A stretch of 42,273 nucleotides of DNA from Psychrobacter lutiphocae DSM 21542 (GCF_000382145.1 NZ_KB907648.1:1-42273); one strand, 5' to 3'. Shown: positions 1 to 9,697, numbered from the stretch's first letter. Made by a program: numbers and translations. The notes: generated by a model from the sequence alone, not told the origin.

Positions 1-3000
1 GTAGACAGCGCTAATGGTAATCTGAACTTAGTGATGGCGAAAGACCTAACCGATATTGACAGTATTACGGTTAATAATGGTGGTCCGGTTATCAATAAAG
101 ACGGCATCGACATGGGTAATAAAACTATTACCAACCTAGCCCCAGGTGAAAAACCAACAGATGCAGTTAACGTTAGTCAGTTAACCACACAAGTAGCAGC
201 TTCTAAAGAAGTAGTTAAATCTGAAGATAAATCAATCACAGTGAACACTACTAAAGATGATGTTACTGGCGCTACTATCTTTGACGTAGCCGTTAATACT
301 GATAATAAAACCATCACTAAGAATGCGGATGGTTCAATCAAAGCGGTTACCACAACATTAACTCATGACAGTAATGGGTCAGTGAACGCACCTACTAATA
401 GTGATGGATCTGTAAATACTAATGCACTTGCAACAGCTGATACTGTAGCAACTGCGATAAACAGTTCAGGGTTTAATGTTGCATCAAGTGGTAACCTAGC
501 TGAAGGCAATGAAATTGGAGCTAAGTTAATCAACCCAGGTGCGACAGTAACTTATACTGCAGGTGATAACTTAACCGTTAAACGTGTTGGAAATGAGTTC
601 ACCTTTGCTACCAAAGATGACGTAGTCTTTGACCAAGTTACTATTAACAACGGCGGACCTGTCATCAATGCAGATGGCATCGACATGAACAACCACACCA
701 TCACCAACTTAGCTCCAGGTAAAGATGGTAAAGACGCTGTTAACGTTGATCAGTTAACACAAACCGTAGCAGCTTCAAAAGTTAAAGTTGTTAAGGGTAC
801 AAACATTGCGAGCGTTGACCTAGACGAGAAAACTAATACGTACACAGTGAATGCTGATGGCACAACAGTATCAGAAGGTTCAGATGCAGTTAGTGTAGTT
901 AAAGGTGAAAAAGATACAACCACTAACTTAACTGACTATAAAGTTGACTTATCACAAGCTACCAAAGACAGCTTGGCAAATGCGGACAGTGCTTTACAAG
1001 AAGTTGTGACTCAAATTGATGGAAAAGACGTTAAAACCATTAAGAAAGATGACAACACAGCTAACTTTGTGACTGGTACAAACATCAAGCTAGAAGATGA
1101 TGGCGAAGGCGGTATTAAAGTATCAACCGCTGATGATGTTAAGTTTACCAATGTTAACGTTACTGAGAATCTAACAGTTGATGGCAACACAACCGTTGAA
1201 GGTAATACCACTGTCAAAGGGGATACTAACCTTGGTGATAAATTCTTTGTAACTAATGAAGGTGCTACTTACACAGGTCCTATCACGGAGGGTAATCATA
1301 TTGTTAACAAACAGTATGTGGATGATGGACGTACCGAAGTTGAAGCAGGTAACAACGTAACAATCACTCCAACAACAGGTGATAAAGATCAGCCTATCTA
1401 TACTGTAGATGCTGAGAAGACAACCGTATCTTCAGAAACTCTAGAAGTCGTTGGTACCAAAGATGACGATACTGATATCACTGACTACAAAGTTGAGCTT
1501 AAAGACAGTGATAAAGATGCTATCGCTAATGTTGGAAAAGGCTTTAACATAGCGGATGGTGCTGGTCACAATGATAATGTACAGCTAGGTCAAACGGTTA
1601 TCTACAAAGGTACAGACGGTAATATCGTCACCGACGTAACAGATAACCAGGTCGGCTTTAAGTTAGCTAACGTTGTTAATATTGGTGGTAATAACCCAAT
1701 TACTATCAATGGCGATACAAACACGATTACAGGCCTTGGCCCTAACTTACCAACAGATGGTACACCAGCACCTGGTAATATCAACAAATCTAGCGCTGCA
1801 ACAGTAGGGGACGTATTAAATGCAGGCTTCAATCTGCAACAAGCTGGTACACAAAAAGACTTTGTACAAGCTTACGATAACGTCAACTTTACGAACGGCA
1901 ATGCTACAACTGTAGATATCAACAGTGATGGTAAAACCAGTAATATCAAATACGATGTGAATGTTGATGGTTCAACAATCAAAATTGTAGGTGGTAAATT
2001 GGTAGCTGTTGGTGGTACAGGTGGTACTGGCGGCAAGGTTGAGACCACAGATCTTACCGTAACAGGCGGTAAAGTTGATACTCCTAAAGCGGGCGAAGGC
2101 GATAAAGTAGTCACCGCAGACAACCTTGCTGATACCATCAACAACTCTGGTTTCACTGTGAAAGCGACTAATGATGCTGTAACTGATGATGCTGGTGAGA
2201 TGGTTAATCCAGGCGATGAAGTTAACTTTATCAGTGGTGATAACATCAATGTAACGCGTGATGGCACTAATATTACTGTTGCTACTAAAGGTGACGTTAA
2301 GTTTGACAATGTGACAGCAGGCAATATCAATGCGGGCAACATGAATGTAGAAAATGTTGGTGATGGTCCAAACTCAGTTACCAACAAAGGCTATGTCGAT
2401 AATGGTCGTACTAAGGTTACCTCTAAGGATGAGTCTATTATTGTTAATGCTAAGCCTAAAGGTGATGGCAATGGATTTATTTACGATCTATCTGTAGATA
2501 CCTCTAAGATTAATGCAGAAGCTGCAAAACACACTTCGGTATCAGGGGAAGGTCCGATCACAGTTACTAAATCTGATACGCCAAATGATAAAGGTGGAGA
2601 TAACTATGTCGTGTCAGTTGAAACTGATAGCACTATCAACACTGAAGGCGGCAAATTAAGTGTAAATACTGGTAACATCAATACTGCACCAAATGGTACT
2701 GCTTCAGCCAGTAAGCCTGGTAGTATTGCCACTACAGGCAATGTTGCAGAAGCAATTAACAAATCTGGCTTCACTGTTAAAGCTAATGGTGATGAAGGTG
2801 AGATGGTTAACCCAGGTGATACAGTTGACTTTATCAATGGTAAAAACATTGAAATTACTCGTGATGGTACAAACTTGACTGTAGCAACCAAAGCAGAAGT
2901 TGAGTTTGATAAAGTTAATGTAGGTAATACATCAGTTGACTCTAACGGCATCACAATAACCAACCCAGACCTGCCTGATAATACAGTTACTCTTACCAAT

Positions 3001-3363
3001 CAGGGTCTGAATAACGGTGGTAATACTATTACTAATGTAGGTCCTGGTGTGAATGGTACAGATGCTGTTAACCTTAACCAGCTGAAAGATCTTGGCTATA
3101 ACTTAAATACTAAGATCAAAAAAGTCGGCGATGAAGCCAACGCAGGTATTTCATCAGCGATGGCAATGGCGGCCTTACCACAAGCTTACCTACCGGGTAA
3201 GAGCATGTTAACGGGTGGTATGGCGTCTTATAACGGTGAAGCTGCGGTTGCCGTTGGTCTGTCTAAGCTATCAGACAATGGTCGCTGGGTATTTAAAATC
3301 AGTGGTAGTGCTGATACAGAAGGTAATGCGGGTGGTGCAGTAGGCGCTGGCTTCCATTTCTAG
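1..3363 (+). CDS. Trimeric autotransporter adhesin (YadA/Ata-like), 5' partial
   Basis: The reading frame is open from base 1, so the true start lies upstream and the first in-frame GTG/ATG (31) is internal; 1120 residues are visible. The visible part is a repetitive stalk rich in Asn, Thr, Asp, Gly and Val and without Cys. Neck-type motifs (DAVNVSQL, DAVNVDQL, DAVNLNQL) recur, and a module of the type SGFTVKA...EMVNPGD...TRDGTN...VATK appears three times with variation. The last ~70 residues match a YadA anchor: AMAMAALPQAYLPGKSM, then GEAAVAVGLSKLSDNGRW, ending in GAGFHF with the terminal Phe expected of an outer-membrane beta-barrel. In this family three chains share one 12-strand barrel and display a fibre used for attachment. 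The signal peptide and head are outside the window. The tpgA-like gene starts 107 bp downstream, suggesting a functional unit. Confidence 0.93.
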   Translation, partial: VDSANGNLNLVMAKDLTDIDSITVNNGGPVINKDGIDMGNKTITNLAPGEKPTDAVNVSQLTTQVAASKEVVKSEDKSITVNTTKDDVTGATIFDVAVNTDNKTITKNADGSIKAVTTTLTHDSNGSVNAPTNSDGSVNTNALATADTVATAINSSGFNVASSGNLAEGNEIGAKLINPGATVTYTAGDNLTVKRVGNEFTFATKDDVVFDQVTINNGGPVINADGIDMNNHTITNLAPGKDGKDAVNVDQLTQTVAASKVKVVKGTNIASVDLDEKTNTYTVNADGTTVSEGSDAVSVVKGEKDTTTNLTDYKVDLSQATKDSLANADSALQEVVTQIDGKDVKTIKKDDNTANFVTGTNIKLEDDGEGGIKVSTADDVKFTNVNVTENLTVDGNTTVEGNTTVKGDTNLGDKFFVTNEGATYTGPITEGNHIVNKQYVDDGRTEVEAGNNVTITPTTGDKDQPIYTVDAEKTTVSSETLEVVGTKDDDTDITDYKVELKDSDKDAIANVGKGFNIADGAGHNDNVQLGQTVIYKGTDGNIVTDVTDNQVGFKLANVVNIGGNNPITINGDTNTITGLGPNLPTDGTPAPGNINKSSAATVGDVLNAGFNLQQAGTQKDFVQAYDNVNFTNGNATTVDINSDGKTSNIKYDVNVDGSTIKIVGGKLVAVGGTGGTGGKVETTDLTVTGGKVDTPKAGEGDKVVTADNLADTINNSGFTVKATNDAVTDDAGEMVNPGDEVNFISGDNINVTRDGTNITVATKGDVKFDNVTAGNINAGNMNVENVGDGPNSVTNKGYVDNGRTKVTSKDESIIVNAKPKGDGNGFIYDLSVDTSKINAEAAKHTSVSGEGPITVTKSDTPNDKGGDNYVVSVETDSTINTEGGKLSVNTGNINTAPNGTASASKPGSIATTGNVAEAINKSGFTVKANGDEGEMVNPGDTVDFINGKNIEITRDGTNLTVATKAEVEFDKVNVGNTSVDSNGITITNPDLPDNTVTLTNQGLNNGGNTITNVGPGVNGTDAVNLNQLKDLGYNLNTKIKKVGDEANAGISSAMAMAALPQAYLPGKSMLTGGMASYNGEAAVAVGLSKLSDNGRWVFKISGSADTEGNAGGAVGAGFHF

Positions 3364-3388
3364 TCCGATACTCAAATCGTTAAAAAGC

Positions 3389-3417
3389 TCTCACACCTCG
3401 ATAGCTGAGGTGTGAGA
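3389..3417. terminator. 11-bp perfect hairpin between adhesin and tpgA
   Basis: The arms at 3389-3399 and 3407-3417 (core CTCACACCTC / GAGGTGTGAG) pair perfectly around a 7-nt loop. On the + strand no T-tract follows, so it should not fully stop transcription into tpgA and may be a partial terminator or an RNA stability or processing element. On the - strand it is followed by CTTTTTAA, which is more terminator-like. Confidence 0.5.
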
Positions 3418-3470
3418 CAACAAAACTTATTCACACTATCAATTAGATTTTAAATTTTGAAGGAACTCTT

Positions 3471-4346
3471 ATGAAAATGAGTCACACAAACAAACTAGCA
3501 GGTCTTGGTGCAGTCGGTCTTGCAATGCTAGCCATGACAGGCTGTATGGGTACCAAATATCTGAGTGAAGGTATTACAGAAGAAGGTCGTGTACAAATAG
3601 AAAATGTTAAGTTTCCTGAGCTAGATGACGCCTGGCAAAATGAGGGTCAGTTTCCTAACAGTGAAAACTTGGCAAAAATTAAACCAGGCATCTTAAAAGA
3701 TGAGTTATATCAGTTGATCGGCCGTCCACACTTTAGCGAAGCACAGCATGCACGCGAGTGGGACTATATCATGAAGTTTTATATGCCAGATGACACTGTA
3801 AAAGTCTGTCAATATAAAGTCATCTTTGATAAAGATTATCGTGGTCAAGAGTTTTATTGGCATCCAGCAGCAGACTGTCCACCACAGCCAGCACCAGCTC
3901 CTGCCCCTGTGGCACAGCCTGTGCCTGTTGTCGTCCAAGCGCCAGCGCCAATCAAAGAGCGTATTAACTTAGGTGCAGATGCCTTATTCAAGTTTGATAA
4001 GTGGCAGCCTGAAAATATGCTACCACAAGGTCGTGCTGAGTTGGATGAGCTAGCAGCCAAACTCCGTCAATATCAGGATATGGGTGAAACACGTATCATT
4101 ATTACTGGTCATACCGACCGTTTTGGTGATGATATGTATAACATGAATTTATCGCAGCTACGTGCGCAAACAGTTCGTAGCTACTTAGTCAATCTTGGTG
4201 TCCATCCAGCATCTATGATTGCTATTGGCGCTGGTGAATCTCAGCCCGTCAAAGAGTGCTCAACTAAAGAGCCACGCAAAGTACAGATTGATTGTCTGCA
4301 ACCAAACCGTCGTGTGACCTTGGATGTGACAGTTACTCAAGACTAG
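3471..4346 (+). CDS. tpgA: TpgA-like lipoprotein: BamE/SmpA-OmlA-like domain plus OmpA C-terminal peptidoglycan-binding domain
   Basis: The 291-aa product begins with a lipoprotein signal ending LAMTGC, with Cys25 as the lipidated residue. Residues ~60-120 (IKPGILKDELYQLIGRP...EWDY) resemble the SmpA/OmlA (BamE) fold. A Pro/Ala linker (~137-162) leads to an OmpA-C domain with TGHTDRFGDD and LSQLRAQTV, carrying the Asp and Arg that bind diaminopimelate in this family. Acinetobacter TpgA has this architecture, sits directly behind the trimeric autotransporter gene, and anchors that fibre to peptidoglycan; the same order here supports the name. AAGGAA lies 6 bases before the ATG; Met3 is an alternative start. 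The function as adhesin partner is inferred from architecture and position. Confidence 0.85.
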   Translation: MKMSHTNKLAGLGAVGLAMLAMTGCMGTKYLSEGITEEGRVQIENVKFPELDDAWQNEGQFPNSENLAKIKPGILKDELYQLIGRPHFSEAQHAREWDYIMKFYMPDDTVKVCQYKVIFDKDYRGQEFYWHPAADCPPQPAPAPAPVAQPVPVVVQAPAPIKERINLGADALFKFDKWQPENMLPQGRAELDELAAKLRQYQDMGETRIIITGHTDRFGDDMYNMNLSQLRAQTVRSYLVNLGVHPASMIAIGAGESQPVKECSTKEPRKVQIDCLQPNRRVTLDVTVTQD

Positions 4347-4393
4347 GTGTATTCATTTGTTAGTATTGAAAAATGCTAGTGACAAATAACAAT

Positions 4394-4454
4394 AATAAGC
4401 AACAATAAAAAGTGCCGACCTCTTAGGGGTCGGCACTTTTTATTGTTGCTTATT
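4394..4454. terminator. Very long perfect inverted repeat, bidirectional terminator
   Basis: Arms of 27 bp (4394-4420 and 4428-4454) are perfectly complementary around a 7-nt loop. The GC core GTGCCGACC/GGTCGGCAC is followed by TTTTT on the + strand and, because of symmetry, also on the - strand. It ends the adhesin-tpgA unit. The stem continues well past the T-tract, which is longer than termination needs. Confidence 0.9.
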
Positions 4455-4890
4455 TAATGACTTTTTTATGGTTTCATAACCACCAAATTTTTCTACCTAC
4501 TGTTTTTTATTATTAATATATTCTTAATTATTTGTTTTTTTATTTCGATTGTTTTTTTGATTGTTAGAGGTTTGAGAGGAAGGTGTAGTATGACATCAGT
4601 ATAAGTTTTATTTAATATCAAGGTCATTTTTTTTATTTTTTTTAATAAATATTTTTATGCTAATCTATTATAAGTAGTTTGTAAACTGACTAATAAATTC
4701 AATAAGTTATAATCAATTTTGTCACATTAAGATACAAAAAAAGTATCTGCACTATGCTTATTTTTTGCTAGTTTAGATGATGAAGTCGATTGAGTTGACG
4801 GTGGCAGTGAGTTACAAGTAGAAGGAAGTGATTGTGAAATGTGACTGAATTGTTGTTTGTAATAATACTGTCATGTATTTCTGATTATAT

Positions 4891-4909
4891 GAGAATGATA
4901 TTGATTCTG
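4891..4909. promoter_or_regulatory. Candidate Fur box upstream of tpsA
   Basis: GAGAATGATATTGATTCTG matches the classical 19-bp Fur consensus (GATAATGATAATCATTATC) at 14 of 19 positions, in the 6-6-1-6 pattern. It lies 170 bp before the tpsA start. A weak promoter (TTGCAA 4911-4916, 16 bp, TATCTA 4933-4938) follows directly. In AT-rich DNA such a match can occur by chance. Confidence 0.35.
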
Positions 4910-5038
4910 ATTGCAATTTTAATTAGAAACTTTATCTATTGCGACTTCTTTAGTATCAGTCTTAATCACCTTAGTTGCTTATTTGGGCAAAATAAAGTGA
5001 GAAGGGTGAATGGGGACATGATAGTAACCACATAAAAA

Positions 5039-5059
5039 GTACACATTTAGAACGTGTAC
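5039..5059. promoter_or_regulatory. Inverted repeat GTACAC-N9-GTGTAC in the tpsA leader
   Basis: Perfect 6-bp arms are separated by 9 bp, centred 30 bp before the tpsA ATG and just upstream of its ribosome-binding site (AAAGGG, ~5065-5070). It could be an operator for a dimeric regulator or an mRNA hairpin near the start. The regulator is unknown. Confidence 0.35.
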
Positions 5060-5078
5060 AATTGTAAAGGGCACGGTT

Positions 5079-8000
5079 ATGAATACAAAACAAACTTTTA
5101 AATTATCCCCTCAAGGTAGGATTGCTAGTGCAGTCAGTATGGCTTTGGTACTACCTTTTATGAGTGTTGCGGCACTTGCTGACAATATTAGACCTATTGG
5201 CGACACAACAGTTAGCCAAGTAGGCAAGGTGGATGTGGTCAATATTGCCAATCCAAACGCCAAAGGGCTATCACACAACCAATATAAAAAGTTTAATGTG
5301 AGTGAGTCAGGTGCAGTGTTAAATAACTCATTGGTGGCAGGTGAGTCACAGCTAGCAGGTCAGCTTGAAGCCAATAGCAACTTATCTGGATCGGCATCCG
5401 TTATTTTAAATGAAGTAGTGACAAAAAACCCATCACTCATCTTAGGGCAACAAGAAGTATTTGGGATGGCTGCTGACTATATCTTGGCCAACCCAAATGG
5501 TATTACTGGTGAAAATATAGGTTTTATTAATACCAAGCGAGCATCGTTGGTTGTGGGTAAGCCAACTATTAAAGATGAGCGCTTAGCCAGCTTTATAGTG
5601 GGTGATCGCAATAACAATGTTTTAGCATTAACTGGTGAGGTCAAGGGTGATCAGCGTTTAGACCTATTGGCACCTAAGGTAGATATTAATGGCAATATCA
5701 CAGCCACTGATGCCATTAATGTTATCACTGGTCGTCAAAATATCGACTATGACACGCTTAATGTTAGTGAGTTAGAAAGACGTCAGCCACATGTGACTTT
5801 AGATGGTCAGATTTTGGGCAGTATGCAGTCTGGTCGTATCCGTTTGCATAATACGGACGCTGGTGCGACACAGACCTTACAAGGTCAGTTCAGTGCCGAC
5901 CAAGATTTTGACGCGGCAGCGAATACCTTAAAAGTATCTGACAGTGACATTTCAGGCAAATCAGTGTCACTTGTTGGGGCGAAGCAACTATCTATCGGCG
6001 GTGAGGTACAAACCGCACGTACTGAATTACCAGAGAGTAAAGAGCAGCTTGATGATAATGTCACGTTGACTCATTCTGGTTATAAAGAAACACAAGCCTT
6101 TAAAGGCTCTAAGGTTACGGGAGATACCATAGCGCTTGGTGGTAGCAACATAGACATTGAAGGTAGCCAGTTACAAGGTAATAGCATTAATGCTGCTGGT
6201 GATAATATTAGCGTAAGTGGTGTGACTACCACCAATACCGATAGCACAACCGCACGCAATAGCAAAGGTCTATGGTTTAATGAAAATGAAGCGTTAGATA
6301 AAGATCAGCAGTATCATCAGTCTCAGTTAAATGCTAATGATGATATCACTTTAAATGCATCAGCAGATTTAAAAATCGCTGGTGCTGATATCAAGGGTAA
6401 TAGTGTCTCTTTAAGCTCTGGTAATGATTTAGTTGCCACAAGCGAGACAACAGAAAAATCGCACAGTGATATTAACCGTTATAAAAATGAAACAGCAGAT
6501 CTTAAATCAGGTGCTCGTACAATTACTCAAGCGACTCAAAGTGGAAATCAAAGCACTATAAGTGGCGCGAATGTGAGCTTAAATAGTGGTGGTGAACAGC
6601 GCTTAGAAGGTGTTCAGCTAACTGCGGATACGGCTAACTTAACCAGTGATGGCGCATTGACCGTAGCGAGTAGCGATACAAGTAATCGCCAAACGGATGA
6701 AGAAGACTTTAAATACTGGAGTGGTATTGGTGGTGGTGAAACCCATATCAATAACAAAACACAAACCTCATTAACAGGCAGTCAAATTAATGCCAAAAAT
6801 ACCACGTTAAGCAGTGATAGCGATGTTACAGTCAGCGCTAGTGGTATCAAAGCGGATAATGCATTGAATGTGACTGCTGCAGGTGACGTTAATATTAGTA
6901 ATGGCTTTGCCACTGAGCAAGATTATGCAGAAGACCGTCATGGTACTGCGTTTAACATCACCGATAAGAAAACAGCGGTTGATCGTTTGGCTCAGAGCAC
7001 TGTCGCCAGTAATGTGTCTGCAAAAGAGTTATCCTTAGCTGGTGACAATATTACCTTGACCGGTAGTGATGTGGCGGCAACGGGAGATCTTGATACATCT
7101 GCGACATCAGCATTAACCACCAATGCTGCCAATGCTACTGATATTACCAAGACTGAAACGTATGATATCAGCACTGATGGCAAAGCAAGCTCTAACCTTG
7201 ATCTAAAAGATGACTTTGACAATGTGATTAACGGCGGTGTTGACGGTGTATTAAATGGTAGCGTGACCAAATTGGTGACTGACGGTATTGACCAATTAAA
7301 AAATCTTGAGGTTGAGGCTTCAGGCTCTATTAAAGGGGTGACGACGCTCACTACCAAAGGGTCAGGAAATGCGCGTAATAACACCATATCTGCCAATAAT
7401 GCGACGCTCAAAGCACAAGAGGTCAGCCTAAATGGTACAGATATCAATGCGACTAATAGTGTGGTTATTGACGGCAAGCAAGTGTCCACGGGTGCAACCG
7501 AAGCCTTAACGGCAGTAGATAGCAAAGTCTATAAGAGCACAGGACCTGAAGCCTATGTAAGAGGCGGTGCAACTGGTGTACAAGTCGGTGTTAGCATTGG
7601 GCACAATCAGATCATCGATGAGCACAATGAGTATCAAGCGGCTAACTCAACGATTAAAGCAGGTAACAAAGCTACCTTAAATGCAGAAGAAGGCTTGAGC
7701 AACCAAGGTACGCAGATAACCGCTGCAACAGTAGACTTAGCGGGTCAAGACATTAATAATGATGCCTCATATGATCGTGTTGTTGATCGTAAAGTAGTCG
7801 CTGGCGGTGATGCTGCATTAGACCTATTTGCGGGCACTAGTAAGCCTTTAGGTGGTGGTATCAAGTTATCAGGTGACGGTGATGGCGTTACTACCGAGGT
7901 GAAAACGGCGCATACCACGGGTATCACAGCGACTAATGATGCCAATATTGCCGCTCAAAATACAGCGGTAGATGCAGGTACTCAAATCTCTGCAAATGCC

Positions 8001-9641
8001 ATTAATATCAATGCTGATGACTATACTGGTACAGCCGCTTATGACTCAACTGTGACCACCTCTCACCGTGGTCGTGGCGACATCAATATCAATGCGTCAA
8101 CCAGTGATTTCACAGATGTAACAGTGGACGCAGGTGGTAAAGGCACGTATCAGTATCTACAAACAGGAGATGCTAAAGCCATTAAAGGCAGCTTAAAAGC
8201 AGATACTGTATCGATTGATGCGGTGACTCAAGCTGTGGCAGCACAAGATGTTGAAGCTCAGCAATATCACATCAATGCAGGTGAAAAAGCAGTCATTGCT
8301 CAAGACAGTGATAAACAATGGAATACGGCCGGTGGCGCTGAGCTAGGTGGATCAGTTGGCGTTACGGTTATTCCTGCTGCGGTCACTACTGGACTTGGCG
8401 TATTACCTTCGGCATCTGCCAAAGCAGGTTTTAATTACTTGGGTACTGAAGATACTCAAGCCAAAGTTGCTACTATTAAGACCAAGGATGTGAGTGTAGC
8501 TGGGCAACAGCTAGCTCAGGTTGATGGCGCAAACCTTGAGTCAGATAATATTGTGGTCAAAGGTAATCGTGCAAATATTGCAGCAGCACAAGATACCCAT
8601 CGTGCGGTTGGCGTTATTATGAATGGTAATGGGGGTTTTGCTCCTGATCTTGCCAGTGATAAGCTTGGTTTAGGCGCGAAACTTGGTGTGGTTAATGAAA
8701 CCAGCAACAAAGCACAGGGTGCGACTGTTAACACCAAGAACCTAACTGTTGCGGCAAATGAGGCAGGTGATGCGCTGTCAGTACAAGGCGCTAATATTAC
8801 TGCTGATAATATCAGCTTAACCAATACACATGCAGAGGGTGATGTTAATCTTGCTGCTGCTGAGTCAAAGGACTATGTTGGTAACTTTGGCCTTGGTGCA
8901 AACTTAGGTGGGGAGCTTGCTGAAGATAGCTTTGATAGTCACACTGCTGGCGCTCACTTAAATGTTGAAACCGATAACAGCGCTTACTATGCAATCGGTA
9001 CTGTTAACGCAGACCGTGTTGATATTAATACGGGTAACGATATCAACTTACAAGCTAACATCAATGCAGGTGTTGTCAATGTTGAAGCGGGTAATGAGTT
9101 TAGCATTAATGCTGCTCAAGATGATGTGGTTAAAGTCAATGTAAATACTGAGGCTTCTATTGACGGTAATCCAGTTAAGCTTGTTGAAGATATTATCGCA
9201 GGCAATATTAGTGTCACAGATGCGATCACAACTGACTTTAATAACGGCACAATTCTTGGTTTAAAGGCATCAGGTAAAGCAGGTTTTGATGTGGATAATC
9301 AGAAAATTACCCATCAAACCAGTATCAATGTTGACTCACTTAACACTAAGGTTGGTAGTGGAAATATTGCGGTAAATGCTGCCAACGTCAGTGCGAGAGA
9401 TGCCAATCTTGGTGGTGCCCAGGTTAGTCGCAGTAATAATGATGACTTTGTACACAAAGTAGGTGCTTCAATAGATGGAGAGACATTCAGCATACCAGAC
9501 TTTGTTGATACTATCCCAAGTTTAATCACAGATGCGTTGGCAGGTAAGCCTATTGCGCTTGACATCCCAGTCAATGTCGATGTTGACTATGAATGGGATG
9601 ACACTGATGGCGCAAACACTAAGGCAAATGTGAAATTGTAG
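5079..9641 (+). CDS. Two-partner secretion exoprotein (TpsA), filamentous haemagglutinin/haemolysin-like
   Basis: The 1520-aa product starts with a signal peptide (hydrophobic core ~15-33, probable cleavage after ALA, residues 32-34). The TPS secretion domain follows, with NIANPNAKGLSHNQY (55-69), FNVSESGAVLNNS and NPNGITGENIGFIN (138-151), the NPNG motif typical of FHA-family exoproteins. The CxxC pair often found right after NPNGI is replaced (Gly144, Ile147), and no Cys was noticed in the protein. The rest is an imperfectly repetitive beta-helix rich in Asn, Asp, Thr and Ala. There is no VENN motif or recognisable toxin tail, so it looks like an adhesin, or less likely a haemolysin, rather than a CdiA effector. 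It is short for FHA and near ShlA/HpmA length. The ribosome-binding site is AAAGGG. Its partner TpsB lies downstream. Confidence 0.9.
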   Translation: MNTKQTFKLSPQGRIASAVSMALVLPFMSVAALADNIRPIGDTTVSQVGKVDVVNIANPNAKGLSHNQYKKFNVSESGAVLNNSLVAGESQLAGQLEANSNLSGSASVILNEVVTKNPSLILGQQEVFGMAADYILANPNGITGENIGFINTKRASLVVGKPTIKDERLASFIVGDRNNNVLALTGEVKGDQRLDLLAPKVDINGNITATDAINVITGRQNIDYDTLNVSELERRQPHVTLDGQILGSMQSGRIRLHNTDAGATQTLQGQFSADQDFDAAANTLKVSDSDISGKSVSLVGAKQLSIGGEVQTARTELPESKEQLDDNVTLTHSGYKETQAFKGSKVTGDTIALGGSNIDIEGSQLQGNSINAAGDNISVSGVTTTNTDSTTARNSKGLWFNENEALDKDQQYHQSQLNANDDITLNASADLKIAGADIKGNSVSLSSGNDLVATSETTEKSHSDINRYKNETADLKSGARTITQATQSGNQSTISGANVSLNSGGEQRLEGVQLTADTANLTSDGALTVASSDTSNRQTDEEDFKYWSGIGGGETHINNKTQTSLTGSQINAKNTTLSSDSDVTVSASGIKADNALNVTAAGDVNISNGFATEQDYAEDRHGTAFNITDKKTAVDRLAQSTVASNVSAKELSLAGDNITLTGSDVAATGDLDTSATSALTTNAANATDITKTETYDISTDGKASSNLDLKDDFDNVINGGVDGVLNGSVTKLVTDGIDQLKNLEVEASGSIKGVTTLTTKGSGNARNNTISANNATLKAQEVSLNGTDINATNSVVIDGKQVSTGATEALTAVDSKVYKSTGPEAYVRGGATGVQVGVSIGHNQIIDEHNEYQAANSTIKAGNKATLNAEEGLSNQGTQITAATVDLAGQDINNDASYDRVVDRKVVAGGDAALDLFAGTSKPLGGGIKLSGDGDGVTTEVKTAHTTGITATNDANIAAQNTAVDAGTQISANAININADDYTGTAAYDSTVTTSHRGRGDININASTSDFTDVTVDAGGKGTYQYLQTGDAKAIKGSLKADTVSIDAVTQAVAAQDVEAQQYHINAGEKAVIAQDSDKQWNTAGGAELGGSVGVTVIPAAVTTGLGVLPSASAKAGFNYLGTEDTQAKVATIKTKDVSVAGQQLAQVDGANLESDNIVVKGNRANIAAAQDTHRAVGVIMNGNGGFAPDLASDKLGLGAKLGVVNETSNKAQGATVNTKNLTVAANEAGDALSVQGANITADNISLTNTHAEGDVNLAAAESKDYVGNFGLGANLGGELAEDSFDSHTAGAHLNVETDNSAYYAIGTVNADRVDINTGNDINLQANINAGVVNVEAGNEFSINAAQDDVVKVNVNTEASIDGNPVKLVEDIIAGNISVTDAITTDFNNGTILGLKASGKAGFDVDNQKITHQTSINVDSLNTKVGSGNIAVNAANVSARDANLGGAQVSRSNNDDFVHKVGASIDGETFSIPDFVDTIPSLITDALAGKPIALDIPVNVDVDYEWDDTDGANTKANVKL

Positions 9642-9697
9642 ATAGTATTTTGCACTATTAGCGAGTAAGTATATCGCAAATAATGTAGGTTAATAGG

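Larger units (their letters stand above)
4455..5078. other. AT-rich 624-bp spacer upstream of tpsA
   Basis: This spacer is extremely AT-rich with many T runs. The only ORF of note (4841-5035, 64 codons) has no good ribosome-binding site and an Ile/Leu-rich product typical of chance AT-rich sequence. The spacer holds a Fur-like box (4891-4909) and a 6-bp inverted repeat next to the ribosome-binding site (5039-5059). AT-rich tracts upstream of adhesin genes are often bound by H-NS-like silencers; that role here is only inferred. Confidence 0.5.

Noticed and set aside
1872..2387. 171-codon ORF on the - strand inside the adhesin gene
   Set aside because: It is the complement of repetitive stalk codons; its Leu/Ser/Pro/Val-rich product only mirrors the adhesin repeats.
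4841..5035. 64-codon ORF in the tpsA leader
   Set aside because: Extremely AT-rich, Ile/Leu-rich product, overlaps the candidate Fur box and promoter, and lacks a ribosome-binding site.
6992..7525. 177-codon ORF on the - strand inside tpsA
   Set aside because: Antisense frame within a well-supported exoprotein gene with no ribosome-binding site or family match.
5079..9641. Contact-dependent inhibition (CdiA) with downstream immunity gene
   Set aside because: No VENN motif, no toxin tail, and only a terminator and repeats follow before the transporter gene; no small immunity-like ORF is present.
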